From assembly GCA_004144345.1 (NCBI GenBank), contig SEEL01000015.1:24213-88212 (forward strand): DNA of 64,000 nt. The letters are read 5' to 3'. The position numbers and the translations under genes are program-made. The DNA is from Hyphomicrobiales bacterium. GTDB taxonomy: Bacteria; Pseudomonadota; Alphaproteobacteria; Rhizobiales; Devosiaceae. Below are positions 49,831-58,778 of the stretch, in pieces. The notes beneath the pieces are model-generated. The model was given only the letters and a program-made list of their open reading frames with translations. It had not been told where the DNA came from and searched no databases. The number at the start of each line of letters is the position of its first letter. The first letter of the stretch is position 1.

Positions 49831-51374
49831 GTCGTGCCTCCCTTCGCGGCGGCCCGCCGCACGGCAACGAAATTGGCGTAGGCGATCACTGTCACGATAA
49901 CGAAGATCACGAGGCTGATGGCGCCCGAGAGGCCGAATTGCTGGCCGGAATCGAGGAAGCTGATGCGGTAGGTGAACGAGGCAAGGATGTCGGTATGCCC
50001 CGCCGGCACCACCGTGCCGATCATGTCGGGCAGGCCGCGCGTCAACAGCAGCACCAGCACCAGATTGTTGAAGTTGAACGCAAACGACGCAATCAGCAGC
50101 GGCAGGAAGGGCGGCAGGATTTGCGGCAATGTGATCGAGAAGAACACGCGGATCGGGCCTGCCCCCTCAAGTGCTGCAGCCTTGGCATGGTCGGCCGGTA
50201 CCGCCTGGAGGAACCCCATCGCCAGCAGCATCATGTAGGGATAGCCCAGCCACACATTGACGATGACGATCATCGAGCGCGCCAACCACGCATCGGTGTT
50301 CCACTCCGGCGCGATACCGAACAGGAATTTGAGGATCAGGTTGATCTCGCCATAGTTCTGGTTGAACAGCCCCTTGAAGATCAGGATCGAAATAAACGCA
50401 GGCACTGAATAGGGCAGGATCAGCAGCAGCCGGTAGAGCGGCTTGAAGCGGAGGTGCGGCCATTGCAGCACCATCGCCAGCAGCAGCCCGAGCGCGAAGG
50501 TCAGCGTCACCGAGAGGAATGCAAAGCTCACCGTCCAGATGAAGATGGCGAAGAGCGGCGCGCGGATGCCCGCCGAGTTGAACACCTTTTCGAAATTGCC
50601 CGTGCCGATATTGACGGCCCAGCCCGGCGGCACGGTCTTGCCCGCGTCGTCGCGATAGAAGCCGACGGACTGGTCCGGCGTCAGCGTGCTGCCATCGAGG
50701 GTCGAGACCAGCCGTCCATCGTCCTGCAACTCATATTCCGGCGTGATCGCCGCGAAGGTGCGCAGCCCCGACAGTTTCAGCGACTTGCCGTCCGGTATGG
50801 TCACCGTCACGAGGCCGAGATTGGCGCGTAGCGGCACGAGATCGCGCATCGCCAGCGTTTCGGGCGCGGCCTCCACCGGATTGGCCGCAACCTCCACCGC
50901 AGTGCCGTCGAGCGCAAACGGATCGGACAGCAGCCCGCCCGCCGCTTCGGGCAGGAACAGCTGGTACTGGCCGTTCTGGCTCACGAGGCCGAACGGCCGC
51001 TCGGACTCGCTGTCGATGACGCTCCGGCTCAGCAGCACTTCGCGGGCGCGCTCATAGCTCAGGAGGTTGAGGAAGCTGTAGTTCGTGAAGCCGATATAGA
51101 TCGTGTAGACCACCGGGAAGGCGGTGAAGATCAAGAGCGCTGCGACGCCGGGAAAGATGAAGCGGCTCGCATAGAAGCGGCGCTGCGTGAAGATGATGGC
51201 GAAGGCCACCACGAGGACGAGGATTAGCATCGCCAGCAGCGGCTGGCCCATGATGTAGAGCGTCCACACCGCGTAGAGGCAGGCCGCGGTCAGCAGCAGC
51301 ACAATGGTGATGCCGAGCCATCTGAAATCGCGTGGCCGCGCCACGGGTTCGCTGCGCAAGGCGATGTCGCTCAT
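49827..51374 (-). CDS. malF: Maltose-type ABC transporter permease MalF with large periplasmic loop
   Basis: 515 aa; long region between TM segments (P2-like); KAAALEGAGPIRVFFSITLPQILPPF. Confidence 0.88.
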   Translation of the reverse strand: MSDIALRSEPVARPRDFRWLGITIVLLLTAACLYAVWTLYIMGQPLLAMLILVLVVAFAIIFTQRRFYASRFIFPGVAALLIFTAFPVVYTIYIGFTNYSFLNLLSYERAREVLLSRSVIDSESERPFGLVSQNGQYQLFLPEAAGGLLSDPFALDGTAVEVAANPVEAAPETLAMRDLVPLRANLGLVTVTIPDGKSLKLSGLRTFAAITPEYELQDDGRLVSTLDGSTLTPDQSVGFYRDDAGKTVPPGWAVNIGTGNFEKVFNSAGIRAPLFAIFIWTVSFAFLSVTLTFALGLLLAMVLQWPHLRFKPLYRLLLILPYSVPAFISILIFKGLFNQNYGEINLILKFLFGIAPEWNTDAWLARSMIVIVNVWLGYPYMMLLAMGFLQAVPADHAKAAALEGAGPIRVFFSITLPQILPPFLPLLIASFAFNFNNLVLVLLLTRGLPDMIGTVVPAGHTDILASFTYRISFLDSGQQFGLSGAISLVIFVIVTVIAYANFVAVRRAAAKGGTT

Positions 51375-51394
51375 GATCCCTCCCCTGATCGCGA

Positions 51395-51424
51395 GAAGGG
51401 CCGGAACGCTGGTCCCGGCCCTTC
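51395..51424 (-). other. Intra-operon stem-loop between malE-like and malF-like genes
   Basis: GAAGGGCCGG-N10-CCGGCCCTTC, 10-bp perfect stem. Confidence 0.7.
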
Positions 51425-51431
51425 GGAGTGC

Positions 51432-52610
51432 TTACGGCGCGAGGATGCGGGCCGCGGCGTCGTCGAGCGCCGCCTTCACGTCCTGGGTGCCGCTCGTGAT
51501 GTTGCTGAGCGCCGGGCCCATGGCCGACCAGTACTTGCCCATTTCGGGGTTGGACGGCATCGGCACGCCGATCGCCGCATTGGCGAGGGTCGCGGCGACA
51601 TCGGGATCGGCCGCCTGCTTTTCGGCCGACGAGATATCGGCGAGCGCGCCGAGCTGGCCGGACTTGTTCCACACCGCAAGGCTGTCATCGGTGAGGATGT
51701 AGTTCTCGAGCAGTTCGACCGCGAGGTCCTTGTTCGGCGAAGCCGCATTCACGGCAAAGGCAAACACGCCGATGAACGACTTCGAGGCATTGCCGCCGAC
51801 GCCGGGGATCGCCGCCACGCCGATGTCGATACCGGCGGTCTTGTAGCCGGCCCACGACCACGGCCCGTTGAGGATCATGCCGACTTCGCCCTTGGCGAAC
51901 GCGCCATCCATCACGCCATAGTCGACGCCCTTGGGCATCAGGCCGCTGTCGATCAGATCCTTCAGCACAGTCGCACCGGCGATCGAGCCGTCATTGTTGA
52001 CGCCGGTCTTGGTCGCGTCGAAATTGCCGTCGGCACCCTTCTCGAACGCATAGCCGCCACCGGCCGCCAGCAGCGGCATGGTGAAGTAGGCGTTGTTGTA
52101 GTCCCACATGATGGTCTTGCCGTTGCCCAGCGTCGCACCCAGCGCCTTGACCTCGTCGAAGGTGGCGGGCGGGGTGGGCACGAGGGCCTTGTTGTAGACG
52201 AGGCCGACGGCCTCGACGCCAACCGGATAGCCCCAGGCCTTGCCGCCAAAGGTCACCGCGTCCCACGCGGTCGGCAGGATGCCGTCCTTGACCGCAGCGC
52301 CCGGATTGACCGGATCGATCAGGCCGCCCGCGGCCCAGTCGCCGAAGCGGTCATGCGCGAACATCACGATATCGGGGCCGTCACCGGTCGCGGCGGCCTG
52401 CTGGAACTTGTCCGGCACCGGATCCACGACTTCCACCTTGGCGGGAATGCCGAGATCCGCGGTGAACTTGTCGAGGATGGTCTGCAGGGCCGCTTCGTCG
52501 CGGTTGGTGCCGATCCAGATCAGCAGTTCGCCTTCCTTGGCGGCATAGGTCAACGAGGTCGAGCCGAGCAGCAGCGCGGCGCCGACGGCAATCGTAACGA
52601 CTGACTTCAT
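51432..52610 (-). CDS. malE: Maltose/maltodextrin-type substrate-binding protein
   Basis: Signal peptide; EGELLIWIGTNRDEAALQTILDKFTADLGIPAKVEVVDPVPDKFQQAAATGDGPDIVMFAHDRFGDWAAGGLI. Confidence 0.9.
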   Translation of the reverse strand: MKSVVTIAVGAALLLGSTSLTYAAKEGELLIWIGTNRDEAALQTILDKFTADLGIPAKVEVVDPVPDKFQQAAATGDGPDIVMFAHDRFGDWAAGGLIDPVNPGAAVKDGILPTAWDAVTFGGKAWGYPVGVEAVGLVYNKALVPTPPATFDEVKALGATLGNGKTIMWDYNNAYFTMPLLAAGGGYAFEKGADGNFDATKTGVNNDGSIAGATVLKDLIDSGLMPKGVDYGVMDGAFAKGEVGMILNGPWSWAGYKTAGIDIGVAAIPGVGGNASKSFIGVFAFAVNAASPNKDLAVELLENYILTDDSLAVWNKSGQLGALADISSAEKQAADPDVAATLANAAIGVPMPSNPEMGKYWSAMGPALSNITSGTQDVKAALDDAAARILAP

Positions 52611-52658
52611 ATTGTCCTCCCAGACATGAACCGCCCGGCCCCTCGCCGGAACGGCGTT

Positions 52659-54311
52659 TCAATTCGAGGGTTTCTTCACCCTCCGCTTGAACTCTACGCG
52701 GAGCCGGTTCTCCTCCCGCTCCGCGAGAACGATGAAGCCGTTGGGGCCGAGGGCCAGCTTGCCCTTGCGCCATTCGGCGGCCTGTGAGAGGCCGATCTCA
52801 GCGTCACCTTCGAGGGTGATCTTCAGACTATCGGCCGACAGATTGTAGAGGCAGACGAGGCTTTCGTCACTGTTGCTGCGGCGGAACGCCAGCAGCGGCT
52901 CGTTCACCTTGAAGAATTCGATATCGCCGTCGAACAGCGCGCTGTGCGCCTTACGGAAGGCCAGCGCGGCGCGGTAGAAATTGAGCGTCGAGTCCGGGTC
53001 GGCATTTTGCCCGGCCACGTTGAACTGCGCCTGCTCGGGCTTGATCGGCAGCCACGGCGTGCCCGACGTAAAGCCGTTCGGCGCCTCGCCCTCCTCCCAG
53101 GGGATCGGCGTGCGGCAGCCGTCGCGGCCCTTGTCCTCGGGCCAGAAGCGGATGCCGCGCGGATCGGTCAGTTCGTCGAACAGCAGATCGGTTTCCGGCA
53201 GCCCCAGTTCCTCGCCTTGGTAGAGGCAGACCGACCCCCGCAGCGTCAGCAGCAGCATCGCCGATTGCGCCGCCAGCGCGCGCGGCGCCGCGCTGTGCTC
53301 GCGCCAGCGCGTCACATGCCGCGGCACGTCGTGGTTGGAAAAGCTCCAGCAGGCCCAGCTGTCGCCGCCGCCGCTGAACACCCGCGTCACGCGGCTGCGG
53401 AAATGTTCGGCCGAGAACTCCGGCCCTAGCATGTCGAAGCTGTAGCACATGTGCAGGCGATCATTGCCGGCCGTATATTCCGACATCAGCTGCAGGCTCT
53501 TATGGCTGTCGCCCACCTCGCCCACCGTCGTCGTGCCGGGGAAATCGTTCAGCAGCTTGCGCACGCGCTTCAGGAACGCGACGTTCTCCGGCTGGCTCTT
53601 TGAGTACCGGTGCTCCTGCATGTCATAGGGATTGACCGCGTAGGCCAGATGCTTGGGCAGCTTGGTCGCCGGATTGTTCCGGAGCTGCGCGTCGTGGAAA
53701 TAGTAGTTCACGGTGTCGAGGCGGAAGCCATCGACGCCGCGCTCCAGCCAGAAGCGCATCACGTCGAGCAGCGCATCCTGCACATCCGGATTGTGAAAAT
53801 TCAGATCCGGCTGCGAGGCGAGGAAATTGTGCAAATAATACTGCCCGCGGCTCGGGTTCCATTCCCAGGCGCGGCCGCCGAACACCGCCGGCCAGTTGTT
53901 GGGCGGCGAGCCGTCGCGCTTGGGGTCGGCCCACACATACCAGTCGGCGCGCGAATTGGTGCGGCTCAGCCTGCTCTCGCGGAACCAGGGATGCAGGTCC
54001 GACGTGTGGCTCAACACCTGGTCCATGATGACCTTGAGGCCGAGCGCATGCGCGCGCTGCACCAGCGAGTCGAAATCCTCGAGGCTGCCGAACAGCCGGT
54101 CCACTTCCTTGTAGTCGGAAACGTCGTAGCCCATGTCGGCCTGCGGCGACTGGGTGATGGGCGAGAGCCAGATGCAGTCGACGCCGAGCGAGGCGATATG
54201 GTCGAGCCGGCGCATGATGCCGGGCAAATCGCCGACGCCATCGCCATTGGTGTCCTGAAACGAGCGCGGATAGACCTGATAGATCACCCCGCCGCGCCAC
54301 CACTCACGCAT
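52659..54311 (-). CDS. GH13 alpha-glucosidase (second copy)
   Basis: MREWWRGGVIYQVYPRSFQDTNGDGVGDLPGIMRRLDHIASLGVDCIWLSPI; DGFRLDTVNYYFHD. Confidence 0.9.
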   Translation of the reverse strand: MREWWRGGVIYQVYPRSFQDTNGDGVGDLPGIMRRLDHIASLGVDCIWLSPITQSPQADMGYDVSDYKEVDRLFGSLEDFDSLVQRAHALGLKVIMDQVLSHTSDLHPWFRESRLSRTNSRADWYVWADPKRDGSPPNNWPAVFGGRAWEWNPSRGQYYLHNFLASQPDLNFHNPDVQDALLDVMRFWLERGVDGFRLDTVNYYFHDAQLRNNPATKLPKHLAYAVNPYDMQEHRYSKSQPENVAFLKRVRKLLNDFPGTTTVGEVGDSHKSLQLMSEYTAGNDRLHMCYSFDMLGPEFSAEHFRSRVTRVFSGGGDSWACWSFSNHDVPRHVTRWREHSAAPRALAAQSAMLLLTLRGSVCLYQGEELGLPETDLLFDELTDPRGIRFWPEDKGRDGCRTPIPWEEGEAPNGFTSGTPWLPIKPEQAQFNVAGQNADPDSTLNFYRAALAFRKAHSALFDGDIEFFKVNEPLLAFRRSNSDESLVCLYNLSADSLKITLEGDAEIGLSQAAEWRKGKLALGPNGFIVLAEREENRLRVEFKRRVKKPSN

Positions 54312-54380
54312 CGGCCGTCTCTCTCCCTCGGTGGATCTCCCGGTCCACCCGGGAAGTGTTAACAAGGGTCCGTAACCGGG

Positions 54381-54395
54381 TCAAACCGGTTTAGG
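54381..54395. promoter_or_regulatory. LacI-type operator, mal module, glucosidase-proximal
   Basis: TCAAACCGGTTTAGG, identical to 54449-54463. Confidence 0.88.
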
Positions 54396-54448
54396 TTGCG
54401 CCTTGCTATAAAAAACTGGATTGCCCGCGCCGCTGCAGCGTGCAACTT

Positions 54449-54463
54449 TCAAACCGGTTTAGG
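54449..54463. promoter_or_regulatory. LacI-type operator, mal module, lacI-proximal
   Basis: TCAAACCGGTTTAGG, just upstream of the GTG start at 54485. Confidence 0.88.
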
Positions 54464-54484
54464 CACCCCTCTGGGAGGAATTGG

Positions 54485-55537
54485 GTGACGACCCTTCGCG
54501 AGCTCGCCGAGCATCTCGGCCTGTCGCCGGCCACTGTCAGCCGGGCGCTCAACGGCTTCCCCGAAGTCGGCGAAAAAACGCGCCTGCGCGTCCTCGAAGC
54601 CTCCGAGCGCCTGCACTACCGGCCCAATTCCAGCGCCAAGCGCCTCGCCACCGGCAAGTCCGGCATGGTCGGGATGATCTTCCGCGCCGCGCAGAACCTG
54701 CTTGTCGACGCGCATTTCGTCGATTTCCTCGCCGGGCTTTCGGTCGGGCTCGCCGAACGCGAGATCGACCTCATCATCCACACTGCGACGCTCGGCCCGC
54801 TCAGCGCCCATTACAAGCGCATCGTCGCGTCGGGCTCGGTCGATGGCATTATCGTGTCGGCCCCCACCGTCGATGACGACCGCATCGTGACGCTGCGCGA
54901 GCGCGGCTTTCCCTTCGTCGTCCATGGCCGCACCGCCGACCGCGTGCCCTATGCCTTCTTCGACATCGACAATGATGGCGCCTTTGCCGCCGCCACCGGC
55001 CTTCTCGCCGATCTGGGGCACCAGCGCATCGCCCTGCTCAACGGCCCCGCCGGCCTTGCCTTCGTGGCGCAGCGCGAGGCGGCGTTCCGGCGCATCACCG
55101 CGGCGCGCGGCATCCATATTCCGCAACGCTTCATCACCCATGACGAAATGAGCGAGGAAGTCGGCTATCGCCACGCTGCCATGATGCTGGCCGGGCTCGA
55201 TGGCCCGCCGCCCACCGCCTTCCTCTGCTCCTCGACGCTGATGGCGCTGGGCGTCATTCGCGCCGCCAATGCCCGGGGCTTGAAGATTGGCACGGATGTG
55301 TCGATCATCGCCCATGACGACGTGCTGCCGCATCTCAGGAGCGAGCATTTCTCGCCGGCCCTCACCGTGACGCGCTCGCCCATTCGCGACGCCGGCACGG
55401 CGCTGGCGGAAATGATCGTCGCGCATATCGGCGGCACCGACCCGCTCAAATTGCAGCGTATCGTCTCGGTCGATCTCATCGCACGCAGTTCCACCGGCCC
55501 CGCGCCGAAATCGGGAGAACAGGCATGGCAGCGCTAG
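54485..55537 (+). CDS. LacI-family regulator of mal module
   Basis: VTTLRELAEHLGLSPATVSRALNGFPEVGEKTRLRVLEASERLHYRPNSSAKRLATG; SD GGGAGGA precedes GTG. Confidence 0.9.
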   Translation: MTTLRELAEHLGLSPATVSRALNGFPEVGEKTRLRVLEASERLHYRPNSSAKRLATGKSGMVGMIFRAAQNLLVDAHFVDFLAGLSVGLAEREIDLIIHTATLGPLSAHYKRIVASGSVDGIIVSAPTVDDDRIVTLRERGFPFVVHGRTADRVPYAFFDIDNDGAFAAATGLLADLGHQRIALLNGPAGLAFVAQREAAFRRITAARGIHIPQRFITHDEMSEEVGYRHAAMMLAGLDGPPPTAFLCSSTLMALGVIRAANARGLKIGTDVSIIAHDDVLPHLRSEHFSPALTVTRSPIRDAGTALAEMIVAHIGGTDPLKLQRIVSVDLIARSSTGPAPKSGEQAWQR

Positions 55538-56628
55538 ATCTCGGAGAGGCCGTCGAGCCGGTCCTCGCCATCAGCAATCTCGAAAAACGCTTCGGCAATG
55601 TCGAAGTGTTGAAATCGATCAACCTCGACATGGCGCCGGGCGATTTCCTCGTGCTGGTCGGCCCCTCGGGCTGCGGCAAGTCCACGCTGCTCAACTGCAT
55701 CGCTGGACTCGATGAAGTGTCGGGCGGCCGCATCATGATCGGCGGCCGCGACGTCACCAAGATCCCGCCGCGCGACCGCGACATTGCGATGGTGTTCCAG
55801 TCCTATGCGCTCTACCCCACCATGACCGTTGGCGAGAACATCGCCTTCGGCATGAAGGTGCGCAACGTGCCCAAGGCAGAGCAGGAACAGCGCATCAGCC
55901 AGGTCGCGAACCTCCTCCAGATCGACAAATTCCTCGCCCGCAAGCCGAGTGCCCTGTCAGGCGGCCAGCGCCAGCGCGTCGCCATGGGCCGGGCCTTGGT
56001 GCGCGAACCGACATTGTTCCTCTTCGACGAGCCGCTGTCGAACCTCGACGCCAAGCTCCGCGTCGAGTTGCGCGGCGAAATCAAGCGGCTGCATGAGCGC
56101 CTCGATGCCTCGATCGTCTATGTCACGCATGACCAGATCGAGGCGATGACGCTGGGCACCCGCGTGGTCGTCCTCAACCAGGGCGTCATCCAGCAGATCG
56201 GCGCGCCCGAGGAAATCTACGAGCGCCCGGCCAACCTCTTCGTCGCCGACTTCATGGGTTCGCCGCCGATGAACCTCATCCCCGGCGTGCTCGAGTTCAA
56301 CGGCAGCGGCGCCCGCCTCACCTTCAATGGCGGCCAGCACATCGACATCCCCAACCCGCCCGCCGGGCTCGCCGCCTACAATGGCAAGGACGTCACCTTC
56401 GGCATCCGCCCCGAAACCCTGACCCTCGGCACCGCTCTCACCGGCCCCATCCACCTCATCGAAAACTCCGGCTCCGACACATTCGCCTCCTTCAAGATCG
56501 GCGACCGCAACATCATCGCCCGCTTCCCGGGCCGAGTGAAAGTCGACGCCAGCAAGGACCTGTCGGTGGACGTCGATCTATCCCACGCGTCGTATTTCGA
56601 GACAGCCACGGGGTTGAGGATCAACTAG
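55525..56628 (+). CDS. Sugar ABC transporter ATP-binding protein (UgpC/MalK family)
   Basis: 367 aa; GPSGCGKSTLLNCIAGLDEVSGG; LSGGQRQRVAMGRALVREPTLFLFDEPLSNLDAKLR. Confidence 0.9.
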   Translation: MAALDLGEAVEPVLAISNLEKRFGNVEVLKSINLDMAPGDFLVLVGPSGCGKSTLLNCIAGLDEVSGGRIMIGGRDVTKIPPRDRDIAMVFQSYALYPTMTVGENIAFGMKVRNVPKAEQEQRISQVANLLQIDKFLARKPSALSGGQRQRVAMGRALVREPTLFLFDEPLSNLDAKLRVELRGEIKRLHERLDASIVYVTHDQIEAMTLGTRVVVLNQGVIQQIGAPEEIYERPANLFVADFMGSPPMNLIPGVLEFNGSGARLTFNGGQHIDIPNPPAGLAAYNGKDVTFGIRPETLTLGTALTGPIHLIENSGSDTFASFKIGDRNIIARFPGRVKVDASKDLSVDVDLSHASYFETATGLRIN

Positions 56629-56642
56629 GCTCGGGCGATGCA

Positions 56643-56777
56643 GTGGACATACTCCTGTCGATTTTTGTCGATTACGTGAAGCGGCGCGGTCCACGCTGGG
56701 CTTATGTGGTGGCGGCGATAGTCGCTACTGCCATCATCGCGTTCTGCTGGATACTCAATGCGCTGTATGGCGGGTGA
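56643..56777 (+). CDS. Putative 44-aa single-TM microprotein (GTG start)
   Basis: Manual translation MDILLSIFVDYVKRRGPRWAYVVAAIVATAIIAFCWILNALYGG*; no clear SD. Confidence 0.3.
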   Translation: MDILLSIFVDYVKRRGPRWAYVVAAIVATAIIAFCWILNALYGG

Positions 56778-56923
56778 GACACAGCAGGGCGGGATGGTGC
56801 CGACTTCGCAGTCCGCCACGAGTTCGCACCCCACTAGATACTGTTTCTCGAACCGGAGCATCGAGAACAGACTTCATTTCGGTGGGGCCGACCATCCCCC
56901 CACCCAGCGCCGCTAGCTCGCTG

Positions 56924-56943
56924 CCCTCCCCACACGGGGAGGG
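56924..56943. repeat. CCCTCCCC...GGGGAGGG palindromic intergenic element
   Basis: Perfect 8-bp stem; related truncated copy at 63984-64000. Confidence 0.55.
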
Positions 56944-57053
56944 AAATCCGCGCCGACTGCGCCCAACGGAGCGAGGAACTGCCACGCCTAACCGCTTGCG
57001 CGGCATCGCCGGGAAGCGCATTTTTGCTCGAATCGTCCGAGGGAGAAGTCGAC

Positions 57054-57467
57054 ATGACCATGCTTGCGATCAATTGGTGGCCGGTGATCATTGCGGCGCT
57101 GTTGCGCATGGTGGTGGGCAGCATCTGGTTCTCGCCCGTCGCCTTCGTGAAACCGTGGCAGGCGCTGACGGGCGTCACGCCCGAGAGCATGCAGAAGGGC
57201 CTCGCCAAGGCGGTGATCATCGACCTCATCCTGTCGCTGATCCTCTCCTTCGTGCTCTATCACGCGGTGATGTATGCCACCGGCCTCCAGCCGACGATCT
57301 GGACCGGCGCGGCGGTTGGTCTCGTCAACTGGCTCGGCTTCGTGCTCGCCACGCATCTGCCGCTCTGGGCCTATGAGAACCGGCCCCTCAAGCTCATCGC
57401 CATCGGGGCCGGGTCCAATCTCGTGTCGATGGTGCTGATGGGAATGTTCTTCGGCCTCTGGCACTAA
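57054..57467 (+). CDS. DUF1761-like membrane protein
   Basis: INWWPVIIAALLRMVVGSIWFSPVAFVKPWQALTG; four hydrophobic segments. Confidence 0.85.
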   Translation: MTMLAINWWPVIIAALLRMVVGSIWFSPVAFVKPWQALTGVTPESMQKGLAKAVIIDLILSLILSFVLYHAVMYATGLQPTIWTGAAVGLVNWLGFVLATHLPLWAYENRPLKLIAIGAGSNLVSMVLMGMFFGLWH

Positions 57468-57892
57468 TCCTCGATCAGCCGCTTGATCGCCGTCAGCGTC
57501 ATGCCCCAGTTCGATTCCGACTGCGCCAATCCCGCTTCGTCGGGGATATTGGTCTGCGTCACGGTGAGCTTCGAGCCCTTGCCGTCGCGACTCACGGCGT
57601 AGGTGACGACCGCATAATTGTCGGGCGTGTCAGGCTTTCCGCTGAGCGGCGAATAATAGCTGGTGCGCAGCAGCAGCGGTTCGTCGACATCGAGCACGAC
57701 GCCCTTGTCCTCGAACGGCTTGCCGTCCCAGATGCCGCGATAGACCACGGGGCCGCCCTTCACCCAGTCGCTCACGACCTCGGCGCCGAACATATACATC
57801 TTGACCTCCTCGGGCGTGGTCAGCGCCTGCCAGATCCGGTCCGGCGTGGCATTGATGGTGACAGCCTTTGTGGCGGTGAAGCTTTGCGTCAT
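57464..57892 (-). CDS. SRPBCC/AHSA1-domain protein
   Basis: MTQSFTATKAVTINATPDRIWQALTTPEEVKMYMFGAEVVSDWVKGGPVVYRGIWDGKPFEDKG. Confidence 0.88.
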   Translation of the reverse strand: MTQSFTATKAVTINATPDRIWQALTTPEEVKMYMFGAEVVSDWVKGGPVVYRGIWDGKPFEDKGVVLDVDEPLLLRTSYYSPLSGKPDTPDNYAVVTYAVSRDGKGSKLTVTQTNIPDEAGLAQSESNWGMTLTAIKRLIED

Positions 57893-57935
57893 GATCGTGT
57901 CCTTCCGTTCAGGAAGCGCCTGATAGAACTCCGCC

Positions 57936-58778
57936 ATGACCTCGTGCTTGCAAAAATCCGCAATGGGCGAACTCGCCGAAAAACCGGACTCGCAGCGCGG
58001 CATTCTCGATGCCGCGCATGCCTCGCAGAATTTCACGCTGCGCCGCTATTACCCGTCGGCGCCGCTCGGCGGACTCATCGAGCATTACTGGATCATCAAT
58101 TGGGATCTGCGCGGCAAGGCGCCCTACACCGCCGAAGTGCTGCCGCATCCAGCGATCAATCTTGCCTTCACCCGCGAGCGCGGCTGGGTCACCGGCGTCA
58201 CCACCGGCAAATACACCTATGATCTCGAGGGCGAAGGCATCGTGCTCGGCATCCAGTTCAAGCCGGGCGCCTTCCGTGCCTTTCTGGGCCGCAGCGTCTC
58301 CGACATCACCGACAAGGTGCTGCCCGCCACCGCCATCTTTCCCGCCGCCGGCGATGACTATCGCGCCGCGCTGCTGGCCGGCCCGAGCGATGGCGCGCTG
58401 ATCGCCGACAGCGAGAAGCTGATCCTCGACCGCCTGCCGCCGCCCGATCCGAACGTCGCGCTGGTCAACGACATCATCGCCTTCGTGCGCGACGACCGCT
58501 CGCTGCTGCAGGTCGGCGCCATCGCCCGCCGCTTCGATGTCGCCGAGCGCACGCTGCAGCATCTGTTCGCCAACTACGTCGGCGTCGGCCTCAAATGGGT
58601 GATCCGGCGCTACCGGCTGATGGATGCGGCCGAGCGCGCCGATCTGGGCGAGGCGCATAGCTGGACGGAAATCGCGCATGAACTCGGCTATGCCGACCAG
58701 GCGCATTTCACCAACGACTTCACGAAAATCGTCGGCCGTCCGCCCACCGGCTACGCCCGACACGTCGCTCGCGACTAG
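57936..58778 (+). CDS. AraC-family transcriptional regulator
   Basis: 280 aa; C-terminal double HTH RFDVAERTLQHLFANYVGVGLKWVIRRYRL...ELGYADQAHFTNDFTKIVGRPPTGYAR. Confidence 0.88.
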   Translation: MTSCLQKSAMGELAEKPDSQRGILDAAHASQNFTLRRYYPSAPLGGLIEHYWIINWDLRGKAPYTAEVLPHPAINLAFTRERGWVTGVTTGKYTYDLEGEGIVLGIQFKPGAFRAFLGRSVSDITDKVLPATAIFPAAGDDYRAALLAGPSDGALIADSEKLILDRLPPPDPNVALVNDIIAFVRDDRSLLQVGAIARRFDVAERTLQHLFANYVGVGLKWVIRRYRLMDAAERADLGEAHSWTEIAHELGYADQAHFTNDFTKIVGRPPTGYARHVARD

